DNA of 64,000 nucleotides from Prolixibacteraceae bacterium (GCA_003506435.1 DOAQ01000017.1:22972-86971); one strand, 5' to 3'; positions 19,852 to 30,134 are shown, counted from the first letter of the stretch. A program made the numbers and translations. The notes: a model not told the origin generated them from the sequence alone.

Positions 19852-20466
19852 ATGAACTTTTTGGCACATCTGTATTTATCGGGTGATTCAGACGAAATAA
19901 AAGTAGGAAACTTTATCGCTGACCATGTAAAAGGAAAACGCTATTTGTCGTACCCTGAAGATATTCAAACTGGCATTTTGCTGCACCGGCAAATCGACTC
20001 GTTTACCGACAGTCATCCGCTGGTAAAGGAATGCGCAGAACTGCTCCGTCCCGTTTACCGGAAATATTCGGGAATTATTATCGACCTGTATTTCGACCAT
20101 TTTCTGGCCAGCCTGTGGAATAACTACTCCGACAAACAGTTGAAAGATTTTACTCGTCATGTACATGCTGTTTTGCTGAAAAACTTTTTCCTGCTCCCGT
20201 CGCCTGTCAAACAATTCCTTCCTTTTCTGATCCAAAACAAACGACTTCAGTCGTATGCCGAAATCGACGGAATAACCAAGGCTATCGAAATCATGGGCAA
20301 TTACACTTCATTGCCCCCGGAAAGCCTGCACGCCAGAATGATACTTCAGGAAAACTACGATTTCTTAAAAGAACGTTTCGTCGCTTTCTTCCCGGAAATC
20401 ATTCAATTCACAGGAGAAAAATCAGGTATTCTTTTTCCTGATAAAACCAACACTTCTGATCAATAG
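19852..20466 (+). CDS. acyl carrier protein phosphodiesterase-like protein (AcpH/DUF479)
   Basis: This 204-residue all-helical HD-like protein has the family start MNFLAHLYLSG, the metal-binding GNFIADHVKG and the HRQIDSFTDSHP motif. AcpH removes the phosphopantetheine arm from acyl carrier protein; many family members are untested, so the precise activity is inferred. A TATTTTTG at 19825-19832 is a possible -7 element 20 nt before the ATG. It converges on rodA with 4 bp between the stops. Confidence 0.85.
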   Translation: MNFLAHLYLSGDSDEIKVGNFIADHVKGKRYLSYPEDIQTGILLHRQIDSFTDSHPLVKECAELLRPVYRKYSGIIIDLYFDHFLASLWNNYSDKQLKDFTRHVHAVLLKNFFLLPSPVKQFLPFLIQNKRLQSYAEIDGITKAIEIMGNYTSLPPESLHARMILQENYDFLKERFVAFFPEIIQFTGEKSGILFPDKTNTSDQ

Positions 20467-20470
20467 CGAT

Positions 20471-21898
20471 TTAATAACCTAACTGTTCAAAACGGCTGGC
20501 ATCGAGGCGTAAAAAGATGAAAAGCAAAATGGTAAACGCCCACAACGACGATCCCCCGTAACTAAAAAACGGGAGCGGAATACCGATAACCGGGGCCAGT
20601 CCAATGGTCATCCCAATGTTCACCGCGAAATGGAAAAACAGGATACAGGCCACGCAGTATCCGTAAATGCGGCTGAATTTAGTCCGTTGTTTTTCGGCCA
20701 GCCTGATAATGCGAGTGAATAGTAAAAGAAAAAGCCCGATAACAAATGTGGTCCCGAGAAACCCCCATTCCTCGCCTACTGTACAGAAAATAAAATCGGT
20801 ACTTTGTTCCGGCACAAAATCGAACTTGGTTTGCGTTCCGTTCAGAAACCCTTTTCCAAAGAAACCGCCTGAACCAATCGCGATTTTCGACTGATTAACG
20901 TTGTACCCCGCGCCCAACGGGTTCGATTCAATTCCCAGCAATTCGTTAATACGCGATTGCTGATGCTTTTCCAGAACAGTATTAAATGCGTAGTCAACCG
21001 ACAGTATAAAAAGCATGGAACCGATCAGAAACCCGATAATGAGCAACAGGTTTTTCAACCTTCTCCGAAGCGCATAAATCGAAAACAGGAGGGCAGAAAC
21101 AATTACTGAATACAACAAAATGTTCATCCCTTCAATATCCAGTTTCAAAAGAAAATTGGTCCCCCATATCAAACTATAAATTAAGCAGGCAATGGCCAAT
21201 CCGCGTAAACTTTCCTTGTAGTTCCGTGTAACAAACAAACTTGCCACAAATGCCCCAAAAACCAAAATTAAAGCCGTATTCAGAGGTGAAAGCACCAGGG
21301 TAAGAATAAAGAGGATGGCAAATAAAAACCCAAAAAACAAGACAGTTCCGGTCATCCCTTCACGGTAAAGAACAAGTAAAAAAACGAAAAACACAATGGC
21401 CGATCCGGTATCGTTCTGGAGAAAAATGAGGATTACCGGCAGTAACAGAATCAAAGCAACAATCGACAGCGACTTGAACGATTGGATTTTGAAATTAAAG
21501 CTGCTTAAATATTTCGATAAAGCCAGAGCGGTGGCTAATTTGGCAAATTCCGATGGTTGCAAGGCTAAACTCCCGACCTGAAACCACGACCGGGCCCCCT
21601 TAATTTCTGTTCCAAACAAAAGTACAGACACCAAAAGAAGGATTATCAGCGCATAAATCGGATATGCAAATGACACATAGACCCGAGAGTCGATAACGAC
21701 AATGCCAACCGCAATTATAATGGCAGCAACAATCCAGATAGCCTGCTTCCCGTAACGCTGGCTAAAGTCAAGAATGCTCTGGTGTTCGTCGTTGTAAACC
21801 GCAGCATAAATATTTATCCACCCCAAAAACATCATCAGCAGATAAAGCGAAACAGTCATCCAATCAAGATTTGCCAAAACATTGTTTCTTTTTGCCAT
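20471..21898 (-). CDS. rodA: peptidoglycan polymerase RodA (SEDS family)
   Basis: This 475-residue SEDS glycosyltransferase has about ten membrane segments. It polymerises lipid II during lateral wall growth with its partner PBP2, encoded just upstream. Visible family features are GARSWFQVGSLALQPSEFAK in the first half and GIPLPFFSYGGSS near the C-terminus. It is the last gene of the mreB-mreC-mreD-mrdA-rodA block, 9 bp after mrdA. A somewhat long central region around residues 220-300 is typical for Bacteroidota RodA. Confidence 0.95.
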   Translation of the reverse strand: MAKRNNVLANLDWMTVSLYLLMMFLGWINIYAAVYNDEHQSILDFSQRYGKQAIWIVAAIIIAVGIVVIDSRVYVSFAYPIYALIILLLVSVLLFGTEIKGARSWFQVGSLALQPSEFAKLATALALSKYLSSFNFKIQSFKSLSIVALILLLPVILIFLQNDTGSAIVFFVFLLVLYREGMTGTVLFFGFLFAILFILTLVLSPLNTALILVFGAFVASLFVTRNYKESLRGLAIACLIYSLIWGTNFLLKLDIEGMNILLYSVIVSALLFSIYALRRRLKNLLLIIGFLIGSMLFILSVDYAFNTVLEKHQQSRINELLGIESNPLGAGYNVNQSKIAIGSGGFFGKGFLNGTQTKFDFVPEQSTDFIFCTVGEEWGFLGTTFVIGLFLLLFTRIIRLAEKQRTKFSRIYGYCVACILFFHFAVNIGMTIGLAPVIGIPLPFFSYGGSSLWAFTILLFIFLRLDASRFEQLGY

Positions 21899-21907
21899 CT
21901 TTCCGAA

Positions 21908-23734
21908 TTATTTAGGTTGAAACGAGTTTAGTAAGTTCGCATCTCTCATCCGTTGTTCCTTGGCCAGATGTTTTGGGGGAATCTTTCCCTTTAAGTATTT
22001 CTCGATAATTAAACTGGCTATTGGCGCTGCATAACGCGCGCCCCAAACACCATTTTCAATGTAAACGGAAATTGCAATTTTGGGATTTTCCTTTGGAGCA
22101 AAAGCAATAAAAGCCGAGTGGTCGGAACCGTGTGGGTTCTGAATGGTACCGGTTTTCCCACAAATGGTAATACTGTCGACAAGAACATTATAAGCTCCCG
22201 ACGACGTTTCTTCCACTACCGACTGCATCCCATCAATCAACACTCTAAAATGTTTCTGATCGATTGTACTTTGCTTTTTTACAAACTCCAGACGTCTGTA
22301 TTCATTATCATCTTCCTGAACGGAACGCACAAGGTGAGGTTCGATATAGTATCCCCGATTGGCAATTACCGCTACCATGTTGGCCATTTGGAAGGGAGTT
22401 ACCGAAACTTCGCCCTGCCCGATTGCCAGCGAACGGATCGTCATTGCATTCCATCGTCCCTTCCCATACATCTTATTGTAAGACTCACTTTCCGGAATAA
22501 GGCCAGGGGCAAGCCCTGACATCTCGTGGTTGATTTTCTGTCCCAGGCCGAAACTCATCACATGGTTGCGCCAAACATTATAACCCTTTTCGGCATTCGG
22601 ATACTTTCCTATAGTCGACCTGAAAACATTCCAGAAATAGGGGTTGCACGATTCCCTGATACCGATTTGCGCATTCACTGTAGGAGCATGAGAGTGGGTG
22701 CATTTAATTGGACTCGATGCTTTTCCAGAACAATGGAAACAAGTTTCCGGGGTAATCGCATTTTCCTGAAGGGCAACCAAAATATTAATTGTTTTGAAGG
22801 TGGACCCCGGCGAGTAAAACGCCGAAATGGCGCGGTTGATCAATGGGTTCAGTGTATCAGACGAAAGTTTGGAATAAAGAGCACCACGCCCACGCCCTAC
22901 CAATATGTTCGGATCGTACGAAGGAGCGCTGGCACAAACCAGCACTTCGCCGGTCGACGGTTCTATGGCAACAACAGACCCCTTCTTATTTTGCAGCAAC
23001 ATTTCAGCATATTCCTGAAGATCGGCATCCAGCGTCGCAATCAAGTTCTTACCTAAAATCGCCGATGTATCCATCTTCCCTTCGTTGTAACTTCCTTTTT
23101 TGCGGTTATGCACATCAACAAGAAAATGATTGATTCCCTTTCTTCCGCGTAAATACTCCTCGTACGACTCTTCCAATCCCTGCGAACCAATATAGTCACC
23201 TGATTTATAATAGCTATTAGCATCAATATTTTTTTGCGTTACCTCGCTCACGTAACCCAGTACATGACCGGCAAGCCCCCGGGGATATTCCCGCAAAGTA
23301 CGGGTTTGCACATAAAAACCCGGGTATTTGTATAATTTTTCCTGAAGGGGCGCGTATGTTTCAGGCGAAATCTGTTTCACAACAGGCGAAGGTTTATAAG
23401 GAGAATAGCTCCGGGCTTTTTTCATTTCTTCGATCAGTTCCTCTTTCGTAATATCCAGAATATCGCACATTTCCAGGGTGTCGAACGATTTTACTTCCCG
23501 GGGTGTAACCATAAGGTCGTAAGCCGCTTTATTCTGCACCAATAATTTTCCATTGCGATCGTAAACCAAACCACGGGCGGGGTAAATAACTTCAGGCCTC
23601 AGAATATTTCTGGTGGCGTATTGTTTGTATTCAGAACTGATTACCTGAATGCCAAACATCCTCAGCACAAAGATTATTCCGATCAGAATAAAGAAAGCAT
23701 TAAGAAAATCTTTTCGTTTTGAATACGTATCCAC
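21908..23734 (-). CDS. mrdA: penicillin-binding protein 2 (transpeptidase)
   Basis: This 608-residue class B PBP has an N-terminal membrane anchor (residues 10-27), a dimerisation domain with YPARGLVYDRNGKLL, and a C-terminal transpeptidase domain. The catalytic Ser311 lies in SPGSTFKT, and the KTG box in CGKTGTIQNPHG. It crosslinks the glycan made by RodA during elongation. It sits 8 bp after mreD and 9 bp before rodA, so it is in the elongasome operon. Confidence 0.96.
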   Translation of the reverse strand: MDTYSKRKDFLNAFFILIGIIFVLRMFGIQVISSEYKQYATRNILRPEVIYPARGLVYDRNGKLLVQNKAAYDLMVTPREVKSFDTLEMCDILDITKEELIEEMKKARSYSPYKPSPVVKQISPETYAPLQEKLYKYPGFYVQTRTLREYPRGLAGHVLGYVSEVTQKNIDANSYYKSGDYIGSQGLEESYEEYLRGRKGINHFLVDVHNRKKGSYNEGKMDTSAILGKNLIATLDADLQEYAEMLLQNKKGSVVAIEPSTGEVLVCASAPSYDPNILVGRGRGALYSKLSSDTLNPLINRAISAFYSPGSTFKTINILVALQENAITPETCFHCSGKASSPIKCTHSHAPTVNAQIGIRESCNPYFWNVFRSTIGKYPNAEKGYNVWRNHVMSFGLGQKINHEMSGLAPGLIPESESYNKMYGKGRWNAMTIRSLAIGQGEVSVTPFQMANMVAVIANRGYYIEPHLVRSVQEDDNEYRRLEFVKKQSTIDQKHFRVLIDGMQSVVEETSSGAYNVLVDSITICGKTGTIQNPHGSDHSAFIAFAPKENPKIAISVYIENGVWGARYAAPIASLIIEKYLKGKIPPKHLAKEQRMRDANLLNSFQPK

Positions 23735-23742
23735 CTTTCAAG

Positions 23743-24249
23743 CTAGTTTTTAAAGATGATGTATTGACTAATGATCACCAAAATTATGGATAAAACAGAA
23801 CTTAGCAAACATCTGAGCAAAGTATAAAATGCACCGCTGAATGTAAATACTTCAATATAGAAAAGGAAAATATGATGGCACAGCACCAGGATTACCGTAT
23901 ACTTTATAAACCAGGCTATTCCAAGCGTCTTCATCCGGGGAGAGAAACCTGTTTCCGGGTTGTCCCGTCCCGAAATCAGTTCGAGTACATACGGACGGAT
24001 GAATGCCAGGAAAACAGTAGCAGAGCTGTGTATACCAGGCGTATTGCCAAATATATCAATCGTGAGCCCCAGTATAAAACCCAGGAACAGCAACAGATAC
24101 ACAGGAGTCTGGAAAGGCAAAAGCAAGATAAACAATATATACAGAAAAGGATTGATATACCCGCTGAGCTGGATGTTATTCAGGACCAAAACCTGAATCA
24201 GTACCAGCACAACAAACATGATCGTATATTTAATCAAATCCTTAATCAT
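23743..24249 (-). CDS. mreD: rod shape-determining protein MreD
   Basis: This 168-residue inner-membrane protein has five to six hydrophobic segments, beginning MIKDLIKYTIMFVVLVLIQ. The sequence is poorly conserved, as usual for MreD, but a DIFGNTPGIHSSATVFLAF stretch and the position between mreC and mrdA identify it. Its start overlaps the end of mreC by 8 bp. It belongs to the MreBCD scaffold of the cell-elongation machine. Confidence 0.92.
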   Translation of the reverse strand: MIKDLIKYTIMFVVLVLIQVLVLNNIQLSGYINPFLYILFILLLPFQTPVYLLLFLGFILGLTIDIFGNTPGIHSSATVFLAFIRPYVLELISGRDNPETGFSPRMKTLGIAWFIKYTVILVLCHHIFLFYIEVFTFSGAFYTLLRCLLSSVLSIILVIISQYIIFKN

Positions 24250-25069
24250 TCTCGTTCTTCTTTTCCAGTTGACGTATCTCTATTTGTTTTACATTCTGCA
24301 CAACTTCGACATAGCTGACGGTTTTGAAATTCGTTGACAGGTCAACGTCAATCGTATAATAGTTTTCACCATTTCGTATATCAAAACTCTGAATGGTACC
24401 GACCATTATTCCTTCCGGAAAAATTGCCGAATACCCGCTGGTAACAATAGTATCACCCAATGTTATGGGAATGTGTATCGGTATTTCACGTAACAGTGCG
24501 TTCCTGTAACTTATCCCGTCCCACACAAGCGAACCGTAAGTCCCGCTATTTTTTATTTTTGCAGAAATAAAAAGTCGCTTATTCAGTATCGAAATCCCGG
24601 TTGAATAATTTTTTGAAACGTGGTTAATGACGCCAACCACTCCTTCGGAATTGATAATCCCCATATCGGGTTTAATACCGTGTATATAGCCCTTGTTTAT
24701 GGTCAGATAATTATATTGCTTGTTCACCGAATTATTGACCACCTGCGCAGATATATAAGTGAATATTTTCCCACTCAGGGTGTCTTTCACCTGTCGATTT
24801 TCAAATCGTTCGGTTACCCGATCCTGAAGCATGTTACGCAAAAATGTATTTTGAGCGGCCAGTTCATCGTTAATGCGCTTTAGGTGAAAATAATCGTTAA
24901 ACGAATTATTTAATTCATAAATTGAACCAACCGTGTTGACACTAGAATTGAGAAACTTAACACGCTGATAATTGTTGTAACTGACAATCAAAATCAATGA
25001 GATGATTTCAAAAAACAGAAACAACAGAAACGAATGATACCGTAATATAAGCCGTAATAAATTTCTCAT
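24242..25069 (-). CDS. mreC: rod shape-determining protein MreC
   Basis: This 275-residue bitopic protein has an N-terminal membrane helix (about residues 10-30), a coiled-coil segment containing LKRINDELAAQNTFLRNML, and a periplasmic double beta-barrel with GVVGVINHVSKNYS and IVTSGYSAIFPEGIMVG, both typical of MreC. It links cytoplasmic MreB to PBP2 and RodA. The gene is 33 bp downstream of mreB and overlaps mreD by 8 bp. Confidence 0.94.
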   Translation of the reverse strand: MRNLLRLILRYHSFLLFLFFEIISLILIVSYNNYQRVKFLNSSVNTVGSIYELNNSFNDYFHLKRINDELAAQNTFLRNMLQDRVTERFENRQVKDTLSGKIFTYISAQVVNNSVNKQYNYLTINKGYIHGIKPDMGIINSEGVVGVINHVSKNYSTGISILNKRLFISAKIKNSGTYGSLVWDGISYRNALLREIPIHIPITLGDTIVTSGYSAIFPEGIMVGTIQSFDIRNGENYYTIDVDLSTNFKTVSYVEVVQNVKQIEIRQLEKKNEND

Positions 25070-25102
25070 TTTTCCAGGAAGGAATGCCCTTCCCTGGCAG
25101 TT

Positions 25103-26125
25103 TTACCTGATCAGGAAGGAGAATTTATCCACATTTTTAAGGGCAACACCGGTGCCTCTTGCAACCGCCCGAAGTGGGTCTTCAGCTACACGGAACTGGA
25201 TGTTGATCTTTTCGGTCAGGCGCTTTGCCAAACCCCGGAGCAATGCGCCGCCACCTGCCAGCCAAATTCCTTTGTTTACAATATCGGCATACAGTTCGGG
25301 AGGCGTTTGTTCGAGCGCGCTTAATATGGCCGTTTCAATTTTCGAGATCGACTTCTCAAGGCAGTGCGATATTTCCTGATATGACACAGGAACCTCAATC
25401 GGAAGCGCTGTCATTTGGTTCGGCCCCTGAATGATATAATCGGCTGGCGGATCGTCGAGCTGCGATAAAGCAGAACCTACATTGATTTTAATATCTTCGG
25501 CTGTGCGTTCCCCTATTTTTATATTGTGCTGATGGCGCATGTACTCCATGATGTCGGCTGTAAGGTCGTCGCCTGCAATACGGATCGACTTGTTAGTTAC
25601 AATACCCCCCAGCGAGATCACAGCAATCTCGGTAGTACCACCACCAATATCAACAATCATGTTGCCTTCGGGAGCTTCCACGTCGAGGCCGATACCAATT
25701 GCGGCGGCCATCGGTTCGTAAATCATGTAAACTTCGCGTCCGCCGGCATGTTCCGACGAGTCGCGCACCGCCCTGATTTCCACTTCCGTAGAACCGGAAG
25801 GAATACAAATTACCATCTTCAGAGCAGGAGAAAACATTCTTGATTTGGGATTGATCATCTTTATCATCCCCCTGATCATCTGTTCGGCAGCATTAAAGTC
25901 GGCAATAACACCATCACGCAATGGTCTGATGGTTTTCAGGTTCGAGTGCGTTTTCCCTTGCATCTGCCTTGCTTTCTCACCAATGGCGACCAGCTTCTCG
26001 GTTTTCAGATCAATGGTTACAATCGATGGCTCGTCGACTACAATTTTGTCGTTCATTATAATGATCGTATTGGCCGTCCCGAGGTCAATCGCAATTTCCT
26101 GGGTCAAAAATGAAAACAATCCCAT
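25103..26125 (-). CDS. mreB: actin-like rod shape-determining protein MreB
   Basis: This 340-residue actin-fold ATPase forms membrane-bound filaments that guide wall synthesis. Recognisable are the phosphate-1 loop DLGTANTII, the phosphate-2 loop VDIGGGTTEIAVISLGGIV, the adenosine motif GIWLAGGGALLRGL and an amphipathic membrane-binding N-terminus (MGLFSFL). It is 62 bp downstream of purH on the same strand. I do not see a clear TAnnTTTG promoter in that gap, so read-through from purH is possible. Confidence 0.97.
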   Translation of the reverse strand: MGLFSFLTQEIAIDLGTANTIIIMNDKIVVDEPSIVTIDLKTEKLVAIGEKARQMQGKTHSNLKTIRPLRDGVIADFNAAEQMIRGMIKMINPKSRMFSPALKMVICIPSGSTEVEIRAVRDSSEHAGGREVYMIYEPMAAAIGIGLDVEAPEGNMIVDIGGGTTEIAVISLGGIVTNKSIRIAGDDLTADIMEYMRHQHNIKIGERTAEDIKINVGSALSQLDDPPADYIIQGPNQMTALPIEVPVSYQEISHCLEKSISKIETAILSALEQTPPELYADIVNKGIWLAGGGALLRGLAKRLTEKINIQFRVAEDPLRAVARGTGVALKNVDKFSFLIR

Positions 26126-26187
26126 GTTAATTTTTTTCAGCGTTTATATTTGTCCTTCTTTTTCAGAAAGTATTACTACATACAATT

Positions 26188-27777
26188 TTAATGTTTAAAG
26201 TGACGCATTCCTGTAAAAAGCATCGCAATACCAAATTCATCACAAGCTTCAATCACCTCTTCGTCACGGATACTGCCTCCCGGCTCAACAATGTATTTCA
26301 CTCCGTACTCGTTGGCAGCTTCAATACTGTCGCGGAATGGGAAAAATGCATCGGAAATAAGTACTGCCTCTTTCATTTCAATTCCTTCCTTCAGATTGAA
26401 ACGCGGAATCGTGAGATGCCGCAAACTATCCAGCCGGTTGGGTTGCCCCATTCCGGCGCCTGTCAGCCAAAATGAACCATCCGCATTTTCGGTAACCAAA
26501 GCAATTGCATTACTTTTTAAATGCTTACATGCTGTAATTCCAAACTTTGCCAAATTCATTTTATTGTTACTGAACTGTATTTTCGTCACATTTTTAAAAT
26601 CTGTTTCCAAGCCTTCATCTTCATCTTGAACCAGCATTCCTCCACTGATGGAGCGGTACAGTTTTTCACGGGTTATCTGCGGTTTTACAGGGGTTACCAA
26701 AAGGCGAAGATTTTTTTTCTTACCTAAAATTTCGAGCGCTTCCGGAGTGAATTCCGGCGCGATAATAATTTCAACAAAACGATTGCTGAACCAAGCTGCT
26801 ATTTCCGCTGTCACTACATCAGTAAAACAGATAATCCCGCCGTAGGCGCTTACCGGATCACCGGCCCAAGCCAGTTCGAGCGATTTCATAATAGTATCGG
26901 TAACCGCCAGTCCACAAGGGTTCAAATGTTTGACAACCGAAACGGCAACTTTATCCTGAATATGCGAAACTGAATGATACGCGTCGCTGCATGATTTCCA
27001 GGCAGCATCGGCATCCAGCAAATTATTATATGATAAGGCTTTCCCCTGAAGTACTTCGGCATTGGCCAGAGTAACCTGGGTTTCCGAATTGTCGAATTTA
27101 AAGAAAGTGGCCGACTGGTGCGGATTCTCGCCGTAGCGCAATACCTGTCCGTCGTTCAGACTGACACGCGCCTCAGCCGATGGCCCTTCGTTGAAATAAT
27201 TAAAAATAGCGCTGTCGTAATGCGACGAGGTGGCAAATGCGTCGCGGGCAAATTCCTTGCGGTCTTCAATTGACGTTTCGCCCTGTTTCTCATTCAATAA
27301 CGAAATCACCTTTTCGTACTGGGTTCTCGAAGAAACAATCAGTACATCGTTAAAATTTTTGGCAGCAGCGCGAATCAGCGAAATACCGCCTATATCGATT
27401 TTTTCAATAATATCCTGTTCCCCGGCGCCCGATGCAACCGTTTCTTCAAACGGATACAGATCAACAATTACCAGATCAATTTCAGGGATTTCATATTGTA
27501 CTATTTGTTGCTGGTCGCCTGCATTGTCTCTACGGGTTAAAATCCCTCCAAAAACTTTCGGGTGCAAGGTTTTTACCCTTCCGCCCAAAATAGATGGGTA
27601 GCTGGTAAGCTGCTCAACTGCGATAACGTTCACACCTAATCCTTCAATAAAAGTCTGGGTACCTCCGGTGGAATACAATTGAACGCCAAGTTGATCCAAT
27701 TTTTTAATAATCCCGTCTAATTTATCTTTGTGATATACTGAAATTAATGCTGATTTAATTTTTTTTAAGTCGCTCAT
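26188..27777 (-). CDS. purH: bifunctional AICAR transformylase / IMP cyclohydrolase
   Basis: This 529-residue enzyme catalyses the last two steps of IMP synthesis. The N-terminal MGS-like IMP cyclohydrolase domain starts SALISVYHKDKLDGI and carries YSTGGTQTFIE. The C-terminal AICAR transformylase carries NPCGLAV, the catalytic Lys-His within TACKHLKSNAIALV, and VEPGGSIRDEEVIEACDE. The length equals that of the common bacterial enzyme. The ATG at 27777 is 26 nt downstream of a good -7 element. It lies upstream of mreB on the same strand. Confidence 0.97.
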   Translation of the reverse strand: MSDLKKIKSALISVYHKDKLDGIIKKLDQLGVQLYSTGGTQTFIEGLGVNVIAVEQLTSYPSILGGRVKTLHPKVFGGILTRRDNAGDQQQIVQYEIPEIDLVIVDLYPFEETVASGAGEQDIIEKIDIGGISLIRAAAKNFNDVLIVSSRTQYEKVISLLNEKQGETSIEDRKEFARDAFATSSHYDSAIFNYFNEGPSAEARVSLNDGQVLRYGENPHQSATFFKFDNSETQVTLANAEVLQGKALSYNNLLDADAAWKSCSDAYHSVSHIQDKVAVSVVKHLNPCGLAVTDTIMKSLELAWAGDPVSAYGGIICFTDVVTAEIAAWFSNRFVEIIIAPEFTPEALEILGKKKNLRLLVTPVKPQITREKLYRSISGGMLVQDEDEGLETDFKNVTKIQFSNNKMNLAKFGITACKHLKSNAIALVTENADGSFWLTGAGMGQPNRLDSLRHLTIPRFNLKEGIEMKEAVLISDAFFPFRDSIEAANEYGVKYIVEPGGSIRDEEVIEACDEFGIAMLFTGMRHFKH

Positions 27778-28150
27778 TTATAATGCTTTTGAAAATTTTG
27801 CACAAAGATAATAAAAACAGCCCTACTTTTTTTCTCCAACAAATTTTTTAGCTTATTTCTGCGGCTGAAAATATGAAGTTTTTATTCACAATCAAAATAG
27901 TTTGTAACAATAAAAAAATAATTCATCTCTTTCTTTTTTTCAAAGTTGTATCCTATAAATTTCCGTAATAACTTTTGCTTTTTTTAAGTTTCCAATCCCG
28001 GAATTTTGGGAGAATAGCCATCTGCCAGTTGGCTGATCATTTCCGTCTGGGGTAAGTGTAATTCTTCTGTTTATTTAATACTAATTTTTCAGAAGGAATA
28101 ATGCAAGGTGTCGTGGATTTGTCCTATATTTAAATTTCATAAAATACAAA
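27778..28150. other. 373-bp divergent intergenic region
   Basis: AT-rich leader DNA between purH (minus) and the ABC permease (plus). Apart from the purH promoter candidate at 27803-27810 and a TATATTTAA at about 28125-28133 that might serve the permease gene, I see no ORF, RNA or strong hairpin. Confidence 0.5.
27803..27810 (-). promoter_or_regulatory. candidate -7 element of purH
   Basis: The minus strand reads TATCTTTG, an exact match to TAnnTTTG, 25 nt upstream of the purH ATG. The -33 part is not clear. Confidence 0.45.
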
Positions 28151-29404
28151 ATGTTGCTTGCCCGGTTGATATATGAAAGTTTTTCGTTTGCCTTTGGTTC
28201 GCTCAGGGCAAACAAACTGCGTACATTCCTTTCATTGCTGGGGATTACGATTGGTATTTTCGCAATTATTTCTGTGTTTACGGTGATCGATTCGCTGGAA
28301 GGTTATATCCGTTCGAGCCTGAATTCGTTGGGAAACAATATGGTTTACATTCAGAAATGGCCGTGGACACCGCCTGAAGGAGAAACAGAATATCCGTGGT
28401 GGCGCTACCTGAACCGGCCTGTTCCCGAATACGAGGAAACAGAAGAAATCCTGCGCCGCTCGAAAACCACCGAAAATGCAGTTTATTTTTTCGGGTTCAA
28501 CCAGACTGTTCAGTTTGAAAACAGTAAAGCCGAAAATACCGAAATACTGGCAACTACCCACGATTTGATAAGTACATGGAACCTGAATATTGGCACCGGC
28601 CGCTACTTTACCGAATCGGAATCGAACTCGGGCGCCAACATGGCAATTCTGGGCGACGAGATCAGCAACCGGCTCTTTGAAACGATCAATCCGGTGGGTA
28701 AATCCATTAAAATCATGGGTCACAAATTCCTGATTGTCGGCGTGTATGAAAAACAGGGACAGGATATGTTCGGCACCAGTATGGACAAGCGGGTACATAT
28801 TCCGGTGCGGTATGCAATGAATATGATTGATGTGCGGAACCGCGACCGCGGACAAACTATTAACGTAAAAGCCAAGCCCAATGCCGACCGCGATCAGTTT
28901 GTTGCCGAGCTGGAAGGAATCATGCGCAGCATTCACCGTCTGAAACCGATGGAAGAAAACGACTTTGCCATCAATGAGGTCAGCGCTATTTCGACACGTT
29001 TCGATGCGTTTTTTAAAGTTTTCAACCTGGCAGGGTGGATTATTGGTGGATTTAGTATCCTGGTGGGCGGTTTCGGAATCGCCAACATCATGTTCGTATC
29101 GGTGAAGGAACGGACGAAAATTATCGGCATCCAAAAATCATTAGGAGCAAAAAAATATTTCATCCTGCTGCAATTTATCTTCGAAGCGGTGGTTCTTTCA
29201 CTCGTGGGCGGACTGCTCGGGCTGCTGCTCATCTTTATCGGCACGGTTGTTCTGAGCAGCGCCTCCAGTATGACTATTTATATGAATGCCGGAAATGTTA
29301 TCATGGGCCTGATGATTTCAGGAATTATCGGCGTGATGGCGGGCTTTCTACCCGCGCTTACCGCTTCCCGCCTTGACCCGGTGGAAGCGATCAATGCCGT
29401 ATAA
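28151..29404 (+). CDS. ABC transporter permease, MacB/FtsX type
   Basis: This 417-residue protein has the MacB topology: one N-terminal membrane helix (about 18-45), a periplasmic MacB-like core domain (about 50-280), and three C-terminal helices forming the FtsX domain, with KERTKIIGIQKSLGAKK and ASRLDPVEAINAV. Such permeases move lipoproteins, peptides or antibiotics together with a separate ATPase. No ATPase gene adjoins it, so the partner must be elsewhere. It is a single-gene unit. Confidence 0.9.
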   Translation: MLLARLIYESFSFAFGSLRANKLRTFLSLLGITIGIFAIISVFTVIDSLEGYIRSSLNSLGNNMVYIQKWPWTPPEGETEYPWWRYLNRPVPEYEETEEILRRSKTTENAVYFFGFNQTVQFENSKAENTEILATTHDLISTWNLNIGTGRYFTESESNSGANMAILGDEISNRLFETINPVGKSIKIMGHKFLIVGVYEKQGQDMFGTSMDKRVHIPVRYAMNMIDVRNRDRGQTINVKAKPNADRDQFVAELEGIMRSIHRLKPMEENDFAINEVSAISTRFDAFFKVFNLAGWIIGGFSILVGGFGIANIMFVSVKERTKIIGIQKSLGAKKYFILLQFIFEAVVLSLVGGLLGLLLIFIGTVVLSSASSMTIYMNAGNVIMGLMISGIIGVMAGFLPALTASRLDPVEAINAV

Positions 29405-29590
29405 CTTTTCAATGGTCAGCTTCATTTCAATTGAACTTTTTAACATCCCGCTTCTGAAATTATAGTGAACTGCACAAATTTTTGCAATCTGCTTTTTTCA
29501 GGAAAGCCGCTAAAAATTTACCTTTCAATTTAAAAGCCGTCAAACATTATCCATAAAAAGCTGTTTTAGTTCTCGATAAATTATCGAATA

Positions 29591-30067
29591 ATGAAAAATG
29601 TAATATTTGTTTTTCCGGTTGTTTTATTTCTTGCTTTTGCATGTAATTCGGAAAAGAAAGAAAAAGCAGTGCCTTTGAGCGCCGATAAAATCACCGAAAC
29701 CATAAAAACGGAAAGCACGGACAATACCGAAACCAAAATCAGGCACGGAAAAGCCGTGTTCATGCAATACTGTGCAACCTGCCACATGGTTGACGGATCG
29801 GGTGTTTCAGGAATTCAACCGCCACTGAATGACCCCAAATGGATTTCCGATGAGGAAAAATTGATTCAAATTGTACTGAAGGGAATTTCAGGAAAAATTG
29901 AAGTGAACGGAGAAACTTACAACAACCTGATGCCCCCGCATAATCATCTCACGACAGGGGAAATTGCCAACGTACTTTCGTATGTCAGAAGCAACTTCGG
30001 AAATAAATTTGAACCGGTAAGTAATGAAAAAGTAGCTGAAGTTCGTAAAAAACTCCAGCTAAATTAA
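29591..30067 (+). CDS. mono-haem class I cytochrome c, lipoprotein
   Basis: This 158-residue protein has a lipoprotein signal (lipidated Cys18 in LAFACNS), a 35-residue charged linker and a single cytochrome c domain. The haem-binding motif is CATCH (Cys61, Cys64, His65), and the likely distal ligand is the Met in NLMPPHNH. It would act as a periplasmic electron carrier or as the detached cytochrome domain of an oxidase or dehydrogenase. Its presence suggests some respiratory capacity beside the fermentative hydrogenase. The gene stands alone. Confidence 0.88.
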   Translation: MKNVIFVFPVVLFLAFACNSEKKEKAVPLSADKITETIKTESTDNTETKIRHGKAVFMQYCATCHMVDGSGVSGIQPPLNDPKWISDEEKLIQIVLKGISGKIEVNGETYNNLMPPHNHLTTGEIANVLSYVRSNFGNKFEPVSNEKVAEVRKKLQLN

Positions 30068-30134
30068 CTTGGCACATTACTGAAAAATGGTTGAACAGTC
30101 GTGCGTTTTCCTGTCTGTTTTTGATTAGATTTAA

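Noticed and set aside
28232..29134. 300-codon minus-strand ORF inside the ABC permease gene
   Set aside because: It is an antisense shadow of a recognisable MacB-type permease, with His/Asn-rich odd composition.
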